In this document: positions 29,780-41,231 of the stretch, piece by piece | Layout: every line of letters begins with the position of its first letter | How positions within the stretch are numbered: the first letter of the stretch is position 1 | Assembly: GCF_000234665.1 (NCBI RefSeq) | Contig: NC_018316.1 | Span: 372,001 to 436,000 of the forward strand | Source: Leishmania mexicana MHOM/GT/2001/U1103 | Lineage: Eukaryota > Euglenozoa > Kinetoplastea > Trypanosomatida > Trypanosomatidae | Direction of reading: 5' to 3' | Length of the DNA: 64,000 nucleotides | Translations under genes and position numbers: made by a program | The notes under the pieces: generated by a model | Seen by the model: the letters and a program-made list of their open reading frames with translations, nothing else | Database searches by the model: none | Told to the model about the DNA's origin: nothing

Positions 29780-32700
29780 ATGACGTCATCCGCGCCCTTC
29801 ACGATGGCGATGGAGTTTGCGCCGGATGAGAGTCGCACCTCCTTCCCCGGCAGCCTCACCATCACCAAGACGACGCTGACGGTGTTCAAGGCAAACCGAG
29901 GCGCTAGCACCGCAGTGCGCGACCCTGCCACCAATGAGCGCTTATCTTTCATTGGCGTGTGCAGCATACCACTGATCCAGTTCTACCGCCATAAGAACGT
30001 CATCACACTCATGCGCGGCACCAGCTTCCTGTTCGATAATGCCGCCGCCTCGATTGACCTCCAGCTCGGCTCCGCCGGCAGCAACCACAGAGCCTCGTCC
30101 ATTCACAACGGCAGCCACTCCCGTCGCGATAACCCGACGATGTGGGAGACGCTGGCGATGCGCTTCGCCTCACTGGAGGACTGCGACCGCACTGTCGAGG
30201 TGCTGTTGACCTACAACGCGGAGGAGGCGTTTGTGCCACCGTTCCCAATGCGCTCGCAAGGCCATGCCTCGCGCAACACGTCAGTCACCACGAGCGTGAA
30301 GAGATACAGCAGCCACAACTCGCCCATCCTAAACAGCCGCCGTTCAGCGTCGAGCCACATCAGTGAGCGTCCTGAGCGCAGAGACAGCACGCACCGCTCT
30401 AGCACGCGAGGCGACACTCCGCAGACGGAGGTATCGACCCCGCGCAGCTCCCGCCTGCCGTACCGCCGCGAGAACGACGACATGGCTTCTCTGTCGACGC
30501 CATCGCAGTCGATCCGCTCCTTGCAGCAGCGCGTGGCGCCTGGCCGCTCCACTACCACCAGAACTTCGAGCCAGCCCGACTCTGAGAAGCTGCAGGGGCC
30601 ACAGCGCCGTCATCACAGCTCCGAGAAGAAGGGCGATATGTCAGCAGCGACATCAGCGTCGCACAGCCGGTTGCACTCATCTGCGCACCATCGACTGGCC
30701 GACCCGGCGGAGCGTGAGTTTTCCACGGTGGAGGTGCCCCGCCCGCACAGCCGCCCGCACAGCCGCCCGCACAGCCGCCCGCACAGCCGCCCGCACAGCC
30801 GCCCGCACAGCCGCCCGCACAGCCGCCCGCACAGTCACCGCAGTCATTCCCGCGCCTCTGCGTCGTCTCGGCACCCGCACCCCAACGGTGCCGCTATCGC
30901 CACGGATGAAGACATCCATGTGCGTCGCCACGGCACCCCGCGCAGTGCGCGCAGCACGCCCAGCGCGACTTCCAGCACCACCTCCGCGTCGGCGTCCCAC
31001 CGGTACGTCTCCCCATGCACCGACACGATGGACCGCAACTCGAGCGTCAGCCCACGAAGCCCCGTGCCACACACGAAGCTCGGGCAGGACGCCTTCCTGC
31101 ACAGCATGCAGCGGCTGCAGCACCACCGCCTCCACTTCATGGAGCACCTCCACAAGGAAATAGCGCACCATGCCTACTTGGCCGAGGAGGCGAAGGTAAA
31201 GGCCGCTACGACGTCTGCCGAGACGAGCCTGTCGCGCCACCGTGCAAGCTCGGCGGCCCGAGGAGAGACGCCGGCGGAGGAGGCGGCGCGCCTGCGTGAA
31301 ATTGAGGGCCGCTTGGTGAAGGTCGAGGCCCTTCATCGTGAAGCGGAGCGCGAGCGCGAGGAGGCTGCGCGGCTGCGTCGCGAGTACGAGTTGAGGAATG
31401 ACGAAATAAACGTACGCATCGGCGGCTCCCACGACGCGTCAGAGCTGAGCTCGTCCTTGGTTAGCCCACACCGTAGTAGCGTGTACCCGATGAACGGTCA
31501 GCTGATGGTGCTGCCGCAGCAGAACGGCGGGGGCAGCAGCTATTTTTCGACGGGTCATCAGGGGTGCGTCATGTCACCTGAGTGGGCGCTGGCGGCAGAT
31601 CCAGCCGCGGCCCCCCGCCCCGACGACGTGGACCTCGGTGTCGCCATCGTCGACCGCTACATCTTTGGGGAGGAGTGGAATCGTGTCTACCCTGCCTACG
31701 AGGCGGAGGTCCGCTTCAACGCGCAGATCGACGTCTGCCTCACGATGAAGCTACCACGTCGCCTCGTGGCCATCACTAACATTGCCGTTGACCGCCCCGG
31801 GTTGCGCGTGACGGCGGAGATACGCTATGATCGTGTCAAGATCGAGCGTGACGGGGTGGAGCGGCGCATGAACGGCTGCCCGTTCCGCTTCCTTCAGCGT
31901 TTCTACGACATGCGCGACTTGTACGACCCCATGCACGACGGCGCCGCCGCGCTCGCCGGCAGCAGGGGTGCGCCCATGGTGATGAGACCAAGTGCCGTAA
32001 ATGGCCGTCGCCCCTCTGCGATGACATCACGCCGGGCGTCTCGCCCGGTGTCGGCGCCGCTCCGCCGCTCAAGCCATGGCCCGCAGTACAACAATAGTGA
32101 TGTGAGCGAGATAGGGGAAGACTTCGAAGATCACTACGGCATGGACGCCCGCCACGACGACTTCCATCGCTGCGTCGAGGAGGACTTTGTGGAAAAGCGT
32201 CGCAGGCGCATGGCGGCGGAGCTGCGCCACCAGCTCGAAGACAACATGGCTCAGCTAGAGCAGGAGGAGGAGTACCTCCGTGACCGCATCCAGCTCGCCG
32301 AGGCGAAGGACCGACAAAAGGTGGGCAGGGAGGTTCGCTTGAACGTGAAGGCAACGCTAACGACTTCGCTGGCGAACTTGGAGGAGGAGGAGGGCGTGGA
32401 GCGGGCAGCCATGGAGGTTAGCGCGGCGCGCCAGCTGCACGTGCTGATGGGCAGCCACCGTCGAAAGCTCGCGCTTTTCGGCTTGCAGGCCAGCGAGGCG
32501 GTGCGGCGCAAGCAGATCGGTGCGCAGGAGGCGCAGGCCCGACGCGACCTGAACGACGCTATGAACCCAGCACTTGCCGAGCAGAGAAAGCAGGCGGTGC
32601 GTCGGGCACGCGAGGGGGAGGTTCTTGCCCGCCGCCGCGCCATGTACCCGAGCAAGCAGGAGTTGGAGGCAGCTCTGGCGGACGTGGAGGCGGACGAGGT

Positions 32701-33655
32701 GGCGGCGCGCGCGATTATCCGCTCGAAAGCGATGGAGGCGTTGCTAGACCTGCTCGCCCGCTCGCCGGCGCCGAAGCTCAAGGATGGCCGCCGTGCGCCG
32801 TCGTACGCGTCGTTCACGCTGAAGGCGCTCCTGAGCGACCTGCAGGCAGACGAGGTAGCGCAGCGGCGGCAGATCGCCGCCGATGAGCGCCGCCGTCGCG
32901 CGCTGTACCGGCATGAGGACGTCTTCAAGCGTGAGGCGGCGGATCGCGTGGCCATCGAGGGGGCGGAGGTCGACGCCCGCGACGACATTGTGGATGATGT
33001 GATGACAGTGAATCGCCACCATCTGGAGCGCCGGCTGAACGACCGCGAGCAGCTGCTGAGTATGCTGAACGAGGAGCAGTTCTACCGCAAGACAGTTCTT
33101 TCGGACGAGCAGGACGCCTTCGAGGTTATCGCGGAGCTTTTCACAGCGGGTCTGAAGGACTTGCTGGCCCGGACACCGGAGGTCGGCGACGACGACGATG
33201 AGGATCTGCGCCGCCGCCGCGTCAGTACGACACGCCAGGCGAAGCTGTTTCACTACATGACGTTCTCGCCGGATGACATGGACTACCCACCGAGCGCCGT
33301 GCTCGCCGTCGAGGGCATCGTCGGCTGCTCAATCAACAAGAACCTCGAGGTGGTCAGCGTAGCCCGGCCACTGCCCAAAGCGGAGAAGGAGGACCTGCAG
33401 CTGCAGGCTGGCGACATGATTCTCGACGTGGCGGGCCATTCCCTGCACTCCCTGTCGCACCTGCGTGAGGTCTTGTCGAACCGCGCCATGCAGATTCAGG
33501 AAGAGGCGTTTGCCGAGTTCCCAGATGTGCCGCAGGATCAGCTCACCACCAGCCCGGCCTTGCAGAAGTACATTGAAGTCCTCTGCGAGCACCACAACTT
33601 CCTGGTGCAGGTGCTGCGCGGATGTGAGATCTACCAGATCATTGTTCGCTCCTAG
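29780..33655 (+). CDS. Large coiled-coil protein with PH-like N-terminus and PDZ-like C-terminus, function unknown
   Basis: The protein has 1291 residues. The ATG at 29780 follows a pyrimidine tract, and the frame above it looks like 5'UTR. Visible parts in order: a globular PH-like region (about 10-150, FPGSLTITKTTLTVFK through CDRTVEVLLTY); a Ser/Arg/His-rich linker with eight RPHS repeats (321-352); a second globular block (about 612-715, VDLGVAIVDRYIFG through DMRDLYDP); a long Glu/Arg/Ala coiled coil (about 800-1130); and a C-terminal PDZ-like region (about 1170-1290) with LQAGDMILDVAGHSLHSL and a final strand IYQIIV. Architectures of this kind are common among trypanosomatid cytoskeletal and flagellar scaffold proteins. 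That is only an analogy. No signal peptide or membrane span is visible. Confidence 0.88.
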   Translation: MTSSAPFTMAMEFAPDESRTSFPGSLTITKTTLTVFKANRGASTAVRDPATNERLSFIGVCSIPLIQFYRHKNVITLMRGTSFLFDNAAASIDLQLGSAGSNHRASSIHNGSHSRRDNPTMWETLAMRFASLEDCDRTVEVLLTYNAEEAFVPPFPMRSQGHASRNTSVTTSVKRYSSHNSPILNSRRSASSHISERPERRDSTHRSSTRGDTPQTEVSTPRSSRLPYRRENDDMASLSTPSQSIRSLQQRVAPGRSTTTRTSSQPDSEKLQGPQRRHHSSEKKGDMSAATSASHSRLHSSAHHRLADPAEREFSTVEVPRPHSRPHSRPHSRPHSRPHSRPHSRPHSRPHSHRSHSRASASSRHPHPNGAAIATDEDIHVRRHGTPRSARSTPSATSSTTSASASHRYVSPCTDTMDRNSSVSPRSPVPHTKLGQDAFLHSMQRLQHHRLHFMEHLHKEIAHHAYLAEEAKVKAATTSAETSLSRHRASSAARGETPAEEAARLREIEGRLVKVEALHREAEREREEAARLRREYELRNDEINVRIGGSHDASELSSSLVSPHRSSVYPMNGQLMVLPQQNGGGSSYFSTGHQGCVMSPEWALAADPAAAPRPDDVDLGVAIVDRYIFGEEWNRVYPAYEAEVRFNAQIDVCLTMKLPRRLVAITNIAVDRPGLRVTAEIRYDRVKIERDGVERRMNGCPFRFLQRFYDMRDLYDPMHDGAAALAGSRGAPMVMRPSAVNGRRPSAMTSRRASRPVSAPLRRSSHGPQYNNSDVSEIGEDFEDHYGMDARHDDFHRCVEEDFVEKRRRRMAAELRHQLEDNMAQLEQEEEYLRDRIQLAEAKDRQKVGREVRLNVKATLTTSLANLEEEEGVERAAMEVSAARQLHVLMGSHRRKLALFGLQASEAVRRKQIGAQEAQARRDLNDAMNPALAEQRKQAVRRAREGEVLARRRAMYPSKQELEAALADVEADEVAARAIIRSKAMEALLDLLARSPAPKLKDGRRAPSYASFTLKALLSDLQADEVAQRRQIAADERRRRALYRHEDVFKREAADRVAIEGAEVDARDDIVDDVMTVNRHHLERRLNDREQLLSMLNEEQFYRKTVLSDEQDAFEVIAELFTAGLKDLLARTPEVGDDDDEDLRRRRVSTTRQAKLFHYMTFSPDDMDYPPSAVLAVEGIVGCSINKNLEVVSVARPLPKAEKEDLQLQAGDMILDVAGHSLHSLSHLREVLSNRAMQIQEEAFAEFPDVPQDQLTTSPALQKYIEVLCEHHNFLVQVLRGCEIYQIIVRS
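30740..30835 (+). repeat. Eight 12-bp repeats encoding RPHS
   Basis: Perfect tandem copies of CGCCCGCACAGC; only the last base of the last copy differs. They lie in frame inside the coiled-coil protein gene. Copy number is likely to vary between strains. Confidence 0.98.
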
Positions 33656-36600
33656 GGCTGGTGAGGGCGTGTGCAGGCGAGCCTGCTGTCCCCCCTCCTC
33701 CCTTCCCCTCCCTCCCGTCACACTGGGCAACACGGTGCTTGCGGCGCGAATGGCGTGCGGGCCCTGTTAGCACGAATACCGCCTCGGCAGGCCCCGGGAA
33801 GCACTCGTCTGTGGACGTGTCCGCAGCTCTGCGTCCGCCTGGGTGTTGTGCAGCGTCTGGAGGCGTGCCTTCTCATTCTTCTCTTCCTCTTGGTTCCCTC
33901 CTCCCTTCCCCCTCCCCTCGCGTCCCCTAAATTTCTTCCCCCGCACACCGGCACACGTCAGCGCACACCGACTGGGAAGGGGATCCGTCTGTTTTCTGGA
34001 CTCTCCCCCCTCCCCCTACATGGCCGTTCTAGAGGCGCCTTTACCGACGAAGTACGTGTCGCTGCCGTGGCGCGCACTCATTTTTCCCCCTCCCCCCTCT
34101 GTGTGTGTGTGTGTGCGTGTTTATATATAGAGAGAGAGCGGCGCGCCTTCTCTTCGTCCTTGCGTGCGGCGCCACCGCCACCCCGACCCTCTCCTCTTGC
34201 CCTCCCGCCTGCCACTGGTGTTTGGGTGCGTGTCTGTGCAGTGCTCTCTTCCTGTTTGACCTTTTACCCTTCATGCCCTCCTCCTCCTCCCTCGTGGTGC
34301 CGCTGCTGCTGCTGCTGCTGCACAAGAGCAAAGAGCGGAAATCGGGGGAAGGGGAGGGAGGAGGTGAGCGCCGCTCAGAGGCTGACACACACGCACACAC
34401 AAGGTTGGCGCCCACGTTCACAGGCGGCAACGGCATGGTCGATATTACGAGGCAGAACCCAAGGTGTGGCCTCCTCTCGGCCAGTAACCGAGCCGCATGT
34501 TTTCTCCTCTCCCACTCACCTTTTCTCTGTTGTTGGTTTAGTGTGCAGGGCGCTCAAGTTACGCTGCCCGACTGCGCCATACGTGTTCCACTCCGCGTGC
34601 AGCAGGGACGACTGCGTGCAGCTCCGCTTGTACTCCTCCTCCTCCTCACTGTTGTCATCTCGCAGCGGCTCTCCGCGACTGTGTGCTGCCCGTCCTCTCT
34701 GTCTCCTCCTTCCTCCCTCGCTCGTGCCCTGCACCGCGTGTGCGTCCTGTAGGGCAGCCGTGGGCTGTTGTGGAGGCGTACGGCGGCCGCGCGCTGCTCT
34801 AGTGATGTTAGAGAAGCACAGATCATGGAGAGGGGGAGGGGGACTGTGTCACCACTTCGCGCATTTTTGGTTGCCTTCCCGGTGAAGCCCGAGTGTCATG
34901 CTCCTCCTCGTTGTGGTCTGCACCGTCGCTCCACCGTGCTGGAGGACCGCAACGAAGGAAAGGAGAGCGCGGCACTCTCCGCCATCGTAACGCCGGACGA
35001 TCCTGTCCGGAGAGGGAGGGGGAGGGAGGGGTGATGTGTGGGTGGCTCGCGTGTGTGCCGCATTCACCGCGGCGTGTTTTGTGCATAGCTGATGTTGTCG
35101 GTGCGGCTTGTTGTCCGTGTCTGTGTGTGTGTGTCTTCATTGTAGAGTTGATTGCACGTGGCGCTGAACACCATAACCAGCTCCCACGTGCCCCATTAGA
35201 GGACTAACAGCGGCTGTACCCACTCGGAAACATATTTTTCTCTTCTTCAGCGACGACAGGAGGAGAGCTCGTCCGCTTCGCTGTCCCTCGACGCGCCATC
35301 GTCACCTGCCTTTCCCACCCCCGACTGCTCTCTATCTTTCTCTTCACTCCCGATGTCATGATGATGGCATGGGAGGGGAGAAGGGGAAGGGGGCAAGGTG
35401 GCGCAGTGGGGGGGGAGGACCCTACATGCCAGGCTGCATCAGTTGTCAGCGCAACAGCGGTAGGGCCATGAGCTGCCGTGGTGATGTGCACCCCTGCACA
35501 CAGCTGTGCATAGGAGCATGTCAGCTGCATAGCAACGGTTTGGGTAGTGGTGTACACCTCCTCTGCTACTCCTCATCCAACTACGCTTTCTGCCGTAACG
35601 CACCCGCCCCCTCCACTCTTCGTTTCTCCGCTTGTTGGCCTCGCGCTCACCGTCACTCCGCGGCGCCGTCTCTTGATCGCCATCTCCGGCACAGAAACAT
35701 GCCCATCACCCATACTCGTATGTGATGCCTGCGCAGCATGCGCGGCCCACCGCCTCCTCACCGCCACCCACGCCGGCCTTTCCATGCCACCGTCCATGTT
35801 CTTCTCGCTGTGGTTCGGCTCTCTTGTGGTCGACCGCCGACGGACCCCCCTCGACGGCGCCCTCAATCTCCCGAGGAGAACGACCCGTGCCTGATTGCTG
35901 TGCCGATGTGTGGCGCCGCCCCTCTTGCCTCTCACCATCTCTGCGCACCGCGCGACGGGACGAGTTTCGCCTGATCCGGGAGCACGTCGGTCCCATGGGC
36001 GATTCAACGGGAGCTACGGAGGTTGCTGCGGCGGACGCGTCGCGTCCTGGGCGATGACAAGTACATTTTTCTTCTTCAGCCGATGAATTTTGGCGAGGAC
36101 TTCGCCTCCTGTGTGGAGGAGACTCGCTCGCTCGGGCGCCTCCTCATCCTGACTCTCTCCTTCTCACGCCATCAAGGGCGTGCGCACCCGTGTCGGCAAG
36201 GGGGAGGGGAGTGGGAGGGTCGGGCGTGCACTCCTTCGCCCAGTCCAAGCGCTTACTTTGCTCTGCCTGCGCGTGCGTCTTGTCGTTTCCCTTCTCGTTA
36301 TCCAACGGCCCCCACAAGCGACACCATGGGCGACCCCCGTCCCTCTCTCTCTCGGTATTTCTGCTGCCCGTGTAACCATCTGCGCTCGAAGGATGGGCGA
36401 CCCCGCACGCTCGTCAGCATACAGGCGCACCATGTATGTCTGTGTCTCCGCGCTTGATGAGTAGGCCCTCTATTCCTGGCCGGTAGAGCCGCAGTGTACG
36501 CGGTGCGACCGCGCACGCCCACAGCGCCTCCCCCCTCCCCCTCCCCTCCACTCAGACGTCATATCGGTGGTGGGGAATGCGCTTACTCGCTGAAGGGGGC

Positions 36601-36686
36601 CTCTGTGTGGCTCTCGCTCTCCGACTTTTCTTCACTCGTCCTCCCTCGTTCTCACGTTGGCCCCAAGAAATCGAAAAGCGCTCACC
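33656..36686. other. Long intergenic spacer
   Basis: About 3.0 kb. It contains many C/T tracts, a TG/TATATA/GA run near 34096-34137, a CTG run (about 34302-34322), and a hydrophobic-looking but probably accidental frame at 33671-34885. A pyrimidine tract at about 36525-36550 and another near 36630-36650 are candidate splice regions for the next gene. No gene is supported. Confidence 0.6.
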
Positions 36687-37841
36687 ATGTCCTCCGCTTC
36701 TAAGGCAGTCGATGCGATGCTGAAGCCGCTCCTGATCGGCGGGCGGCCGATTTCCAACCGCTTTATTATGGCCCCGCTGACGCGCTGCCGCGCTGACGAC
36801 GACCATGTGCCCACCGCCGCGATGGTGAAGCACTACTCGGACCGCGCCTCCATGGGCCTCATCATCACGGAGGCAACGCAGATTCAGAAGGGCTACTCTG
36901 CCTTCGCGCACGAGGCTGGCATCTACGGCAAGGCGCAGGTGGACGGCTGGAAGAAGGTGACGGATGCGGTGCACGACAAGGGCGGCATCATCTTCTGCCA
37001 GATCCACCATGGTGGCCGCTCTACAGTGCCGTCAAACCTGGACAAGGGCGTGCGAATCATTGCGCCATCCGCAGTCGCCATCACCGGCCACGAGTGCGCT
37101 CATTACTTTGCGCGAGATGGCAAGAAGCAGCCGTACCCTGTGCCGCATGCAATGACTGCAGAGGAGATCGCGAGCTGTGTGGACCTGTACGCGACTGCGG
37201 CTCGCAATGCGATAGCGGCCGGGTTCGATGGTGTGGAGGTGCACGGCGCGAACGGGTACCTGATTGACCAGTTCCTCAAGACCGGCTCGAACCAGCGCAC
37301 AGATGAGTACGGCGGCTGCATCGAGAGCCGGTGCCGTTTCCTGTTCGAGGTGTTGGATGCCGTGATCAAGGCGATTGGCCGCGAGCGCGTTGGCCTCCGC
37401 ATCTCACCTCTCAACAGCTTCAACGACGAAAGTGACGAGAACCCGGAGGCGTTGACGCGGTACATCTGCTCGCAGCTGAACTTGCGCAAGATCGCCTTCC
37501 TGGACGTGATGCGCGCTGACTTCTTCAGCCTCGCACGCGGTGCGGACAAGTGGGCACGCGAGGAGTACGAGGGCGTGTTGTTCACTGGCATGGGCTTCGA
37601 GATAGAGGAAGCAGCGAAGACGGTGGAAAGCGGTGCTGCCGATGCTGTTGTGTTCGGCACTAAGGCGCTTGCAAACCCTGACCTGGTTGCACGTGCGGTC
37701 GCTGGTGCGCCGCTGAACAAGCCTGATCCTGAGACTTTTTACACCACTGGCGACGCAGGCTACAACGACTATCTGTTCATGGAGCCTTCTCATGGCTTGC
37801 CCGCTGCCCCGTCCGGCGCGCAGGAGGCGCCACCACAGTAA
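36687..37841 (+). CDS. NADH:flavin oxidoreductase, old yellow enzyme (OYE) family, single domain
   Basis: The protein has 384 residues, the normal OYE length. The ATG at 36687 places the first FMN-barrel strand (NRFIMAPLTRCRA) at the usual distance. Family hallmarks: PLTR with the FMN-contact Thr32; QIHHGGR near 110; and FDGVEVHGANGYLIDQFL, with substrate-binding pair His186/Asn189 and proton donor Tyr191. N-RTDEYGG and VGLRISP follow, then ANPDL in the C-terminal phosphate-binding turn. OYEs use FMN and NAD(P)H to reduce activated C=C bonds, quinones and some nitro-drugs. The trypanosome relative is known as a prostaglandin F2-alpha synthase and reduces trypanocidal drugs. The protein is probably cytosolic, with no targeting signal seen. 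The next gene is a double-length paralogue. Confidence 0.95.
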   Translation: MSSASKAVDAMLKPLLIGGRPISNRFIMAPLTRCRADDDHVPTAAMVKHYSDRASMGLIITEATQIQKGYSAFAHEAGIYGKAQVDGWKKVTDAVHDKGGIIFCQIHHGGRSTVPSNLDKGVRIIAPSAVAITGHECAHYFARDGKKQPYPVPHAMTAEEIASCVDLYATAARNAIAAGFDGVEVHGANGYLIDQFLKTGSNQRTDEYGGCIESRCRFLFEVLDAVIKAIGRERVGLRISPLNSFNDESDENPEALTRYICSQLNLRKIAFLDVMRADFFSLARGADKWAREEYEGVLFTGMGFEIEEAAKTVESGAADAVVFGTKALANPDLVARAVAGAPLNKPDPETFYTTGDAGYNDYLFMEPSHGLPAAPSGAQEAPPQ

Positions 37842-40800
37842 TAGGAGAGATAGAGGGTGGGAGGGAGGGGGGAGGAGACTTCCGCTCCCATGGCGCTCAC
37901 TATCCACGGCGGCCACTATGTGGCCACATGTGAGAGTAGATCCGTGTGTGTGTGTGCGTGTGGGTGGGGGAGTTGCCTGGTGATGTGCTGTGGAGGGCCG
38001 TGCACTGGCGGGAGTGCGTTTTCGGACGCTTTTGGCGCCCCTGCACAACAAACGGGGGAGAAGCGAGCAGCAGTAGAGAAGGGTCCGCGGCCGTCCTCGT
38101 CCGTCGGCTTTATCTCCTCCTCCCTCTCCGGCCCGACCACACCACACCACCGCCCCCGTCCCCTCCCCTCCCTCTCCTTCTCTCGCGCGCGCGCGCGTGT
38201 GGATTTCTATAGGCGCCCCTCGCCGACTGGACTCCTGTCGTGATACCTTTCATGATGATGTCCGTCGGTCATGCGCGTGCGTGCTTCGGGCGATGATGAC
38301 GCACATCCACATTGGGCCCAGACGTGCTTTTCATAGACTTCTCTAGCAACGTATTTTCCTTGTGGTCCCTTTCTCTTTTCTCTGGGCGTTGCCCACCCCT
38401 CTCCCCCCGAGGATGGCTGGCTTCTCCACCGCGCGGTGCATCAGGGCCCAGCAACCAACACTCTGCGAGGAAGTCGAGCAGCTCGCTGCCTCCCGTCCGG
38501 TACGGCAGCGGCCACTTGGTGTCGGCGGACAGACCTGGGCCGGCGTTGCGCTGGAGTGCCTTGCAATCGTGGCCGCATTTTTTTGCCCAGCTCAGTACGT
38601 CTCGTGCCGACGCTTGAACATGTGTACGCGTGCACGTGCTGCTTTTCTGTGCCCGGTGCGTTGCGGTGCCCTTGAGCATGGGCCCGAACGTGGCCTGTGC
38701 TGTCTGCAGTGACATGGCAATAAGCTGAGCGACGCCAAGGAGTGCTGGTTGGCTTACTTTCCTGACTCAACCGCAGTGCACTCCACGTAGACGACCTGTG
38801 GTTGTGTGTGTGTGTGTGGGCACCCATTTTAGGACTTGGTGGTGGAGGCGTCACGGGAATATGGACAAAGAACGGCGCTCACGGATGTGTGGTGCGCAGT
38901 CAGGGGGAAAAGAAAAAAACTAAGGAAGGGGTGCTTGGGGTAATGATGAGGTGATGATGGAAGCATAGGCCTGCCGCTGCCAGGACGTCATTGGCGCACA
39001 GGCATGTGTCCGTGAAGGTGTGCTTATCAATCCGTGTTTGCGCGTTGTTTCCCTCTCTTCCTGTCTCTGAATGGTCTTCCTCTTGTCTCCGCGCGCGTGG
39101 CGGCGACGTGCTCCGGTCTGCCGCTCGCTCCTTTCGCTGACGTACCGCAGGAGATCCGAAGTTGTGACGAAGAAGCTCAACGAAACAGATGCGTGACCCC
39201 CAGAAGGGCAACGCAGCCGTGGCCGCATCAGAGCAGAGGATATGCACCGTGCACATCCTCTGCGTGAGATGGCCGTGCTTGCCTGCGGAGGCCGCGCTCT
39301 CCTCCGCGCCCTTCACACGCGTGCTTTACGCTCTTCTCTGTTTATCTTTCTCGTTGTTCTTGTGATGTCCAGCTCTGCGCTTCTCACCTGCTCAGCTGGC
39401 TTGCGCGTGCCACGGAGTGGCAGACGTGCGACTGGGGAACGCCGATGCCGGAGGTTTGCGCGTAACGGCTCACGAGGGCGAGTACACCTTTCGTGAATCG
39501 AAAAAGGAAAAAAAGGGGGCAGAGTTGGAAGACACGCCCGCTTAACACGTGCGGGTGTGAGTGAGTGGCCCCGTCCCTCCCTAACTCGTTAATTTTTTTT
39601 TCCGGACCACACACACCCACCCACACACACCCACCCACACACACCCACCCACACACACCCACCCACACACACCCACACATATGTATATATATACGTATAT
39701 ATGTATATGTATATATATATATACATGCGATTCCTTGGCACTTGCATGATGCAGATTGAAGGTGCGGCAGCTTGCCTCGCTGCTCATTGCTCTCTCTCTC
39801 TCTCGTGCTCACCTCGCTCCGCTGCCGTTGTGTGCACTGGCAACGCGGCTGCGTCTTGTACATGGTCGTGCTTACGCACAGAGCGATGCCGCCTTCAGCC
39901 AAACACTCGGCTCCGCCTTTCTCGCCTTCTCCTTCTGCGTTCTCCCGCACTTCACGAAAATTGAACAACGCTCGGCCGTCGCTGCTTCTGGATAATTTGA
40001 CTCAAGAGCACGACGAGACACTACATCACCGTCACGCCAACGATACTGCCACTACATCGCCGGCACGCACGCACCCACCGAGCGTCCTCCTCACCACCAC
40101 TCAACCATCGCCCACTGCGACACCGCCGAAGCATCGCTCTCCCCGCTCGACCTTTTTCTTTGCCACACACACGCACGCGCACAGAGGGAGGACGATATCG
40201 ACACCGGAGGGCACAGCGCGGGTACATACATATCCGTCTTCGTCGTTAAGCTCATCTTTTCTCTACTCCCCTTTTTTATGGGCGCGTGTGGGCGACGTGT
40301 CTTGTGGTTCTCCTCTCTCCGACTGCCTTGGTTTTCACGCCAGTCCTCTCCGCCAACCCCCCTCCTCCCTCTCTTAGCCCATTTTTCATTGACTCGACCT
40401 CCCTCTCTCATTCTCCCCACATCCCCCTGCTTCCCCCCCCCACACACACACATCTCCCTGCTCCCCCACATTGGTACGAGCTGTCGGACGTCCCTCTCCT
40501 GCTCCTGCGCCGGATCTCGCACGGTGACGGCTAGCGCGTGCATCGCACTTTTTCTCTGCGTGTTGTCCTATTCTTCCGTGCTGTTGCTCTTCTTGGTGTT
40601 TCTACTGCGCTGCCGTCTGCATCCTGTGCTGGCGCGACCGCCCGCACCATACGTGGACACGCCCGCACGTACAGGCGGCGCCACGAAAGAGAAAAACAAA
40701 CAAAGCGAACAGGAGAAGGTGGAGCAGAACTGTAACGGACACATCAACGGGTTGAGCGGCTTCTCTCCCTCTCGGCGTCCTTGCGCCGCAACACGGCCGC

Positions 40801-41231
40801 CGCCGCCGCCGTTCTCCTACGACAAGCCTGCGTTACCTGTACGTATCGCTGAGTGCTTCACTGCCGTTGTTGCCAGATCCTGCCGAACACCCGCTGCGCG
40901 TCTTTCTGTGGCATTCTTTTTCTCGTCGTCTGTGCGCATCCTGACCAAGTCCCATCGCGGCTGGTGTGTTCGTCTGTATTCCGTTGTCACCGCCACCGCC
41001 CCCCTCCTTGTGTGTCTTGTCGTCTCTCCGCCATTGACGTCATCGACGTCTGGGCTTCTAAAAGACCGAGGGAGAGTGCCATCGTCGACACGCGCGCGTT
41101 GGCCCGCTCGTCTCCCTCTCCCTGTTGGCGCTCCTTCTCCGCCTGCGGCACAGATACGGTCGGACAGAGCTCGACACACGTACACGCCTGCAGAACTTGT
41201 GTGTCCTTTCTCACGCTCTACCGTTGCAGCC
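37842..41231. other. Long intergenic spacer between the two OYE genes
   Basis: About 3.4 kb with pyrimidine tracts, a GC run (38188-38197), a CACCC/CA plus TA microsatellite (39605-39725) and long C/T tracts from 40300 to 40480. The + frame is open from 40278 into the next gene. It reads through obvious pyrimidine tracts, and I treat it as 5'UTR. Confidence 0.6.
39605..39725. repeat. CACCCACCCA/CA repeat followed by a TA-rich run
   Basis: Several copies of CACACACCCACC between about 39607 and 39680, then ATGTATATATA-type sequence to 39723. Confidence 0.95.

Noticed and set aside
33671..34885. 404-codon + frame after the coiled-coil protein gene
   Set aside because: It runs through pyrimidine tracts and simple repeats, giving Leu/Ser/Pro/Cys-rich noise with no domain.
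40278..41231. 954-base in-frame open extension upstream of the double OYE, with a hydrophobic segment
   Set aside because: The hydrophobic look comes from long C/T tracts that are typical splice-acceptor regions, and the ATG at 41232 aligns with the neighbouring OYE start. N-terminal peptide data could reopen this.
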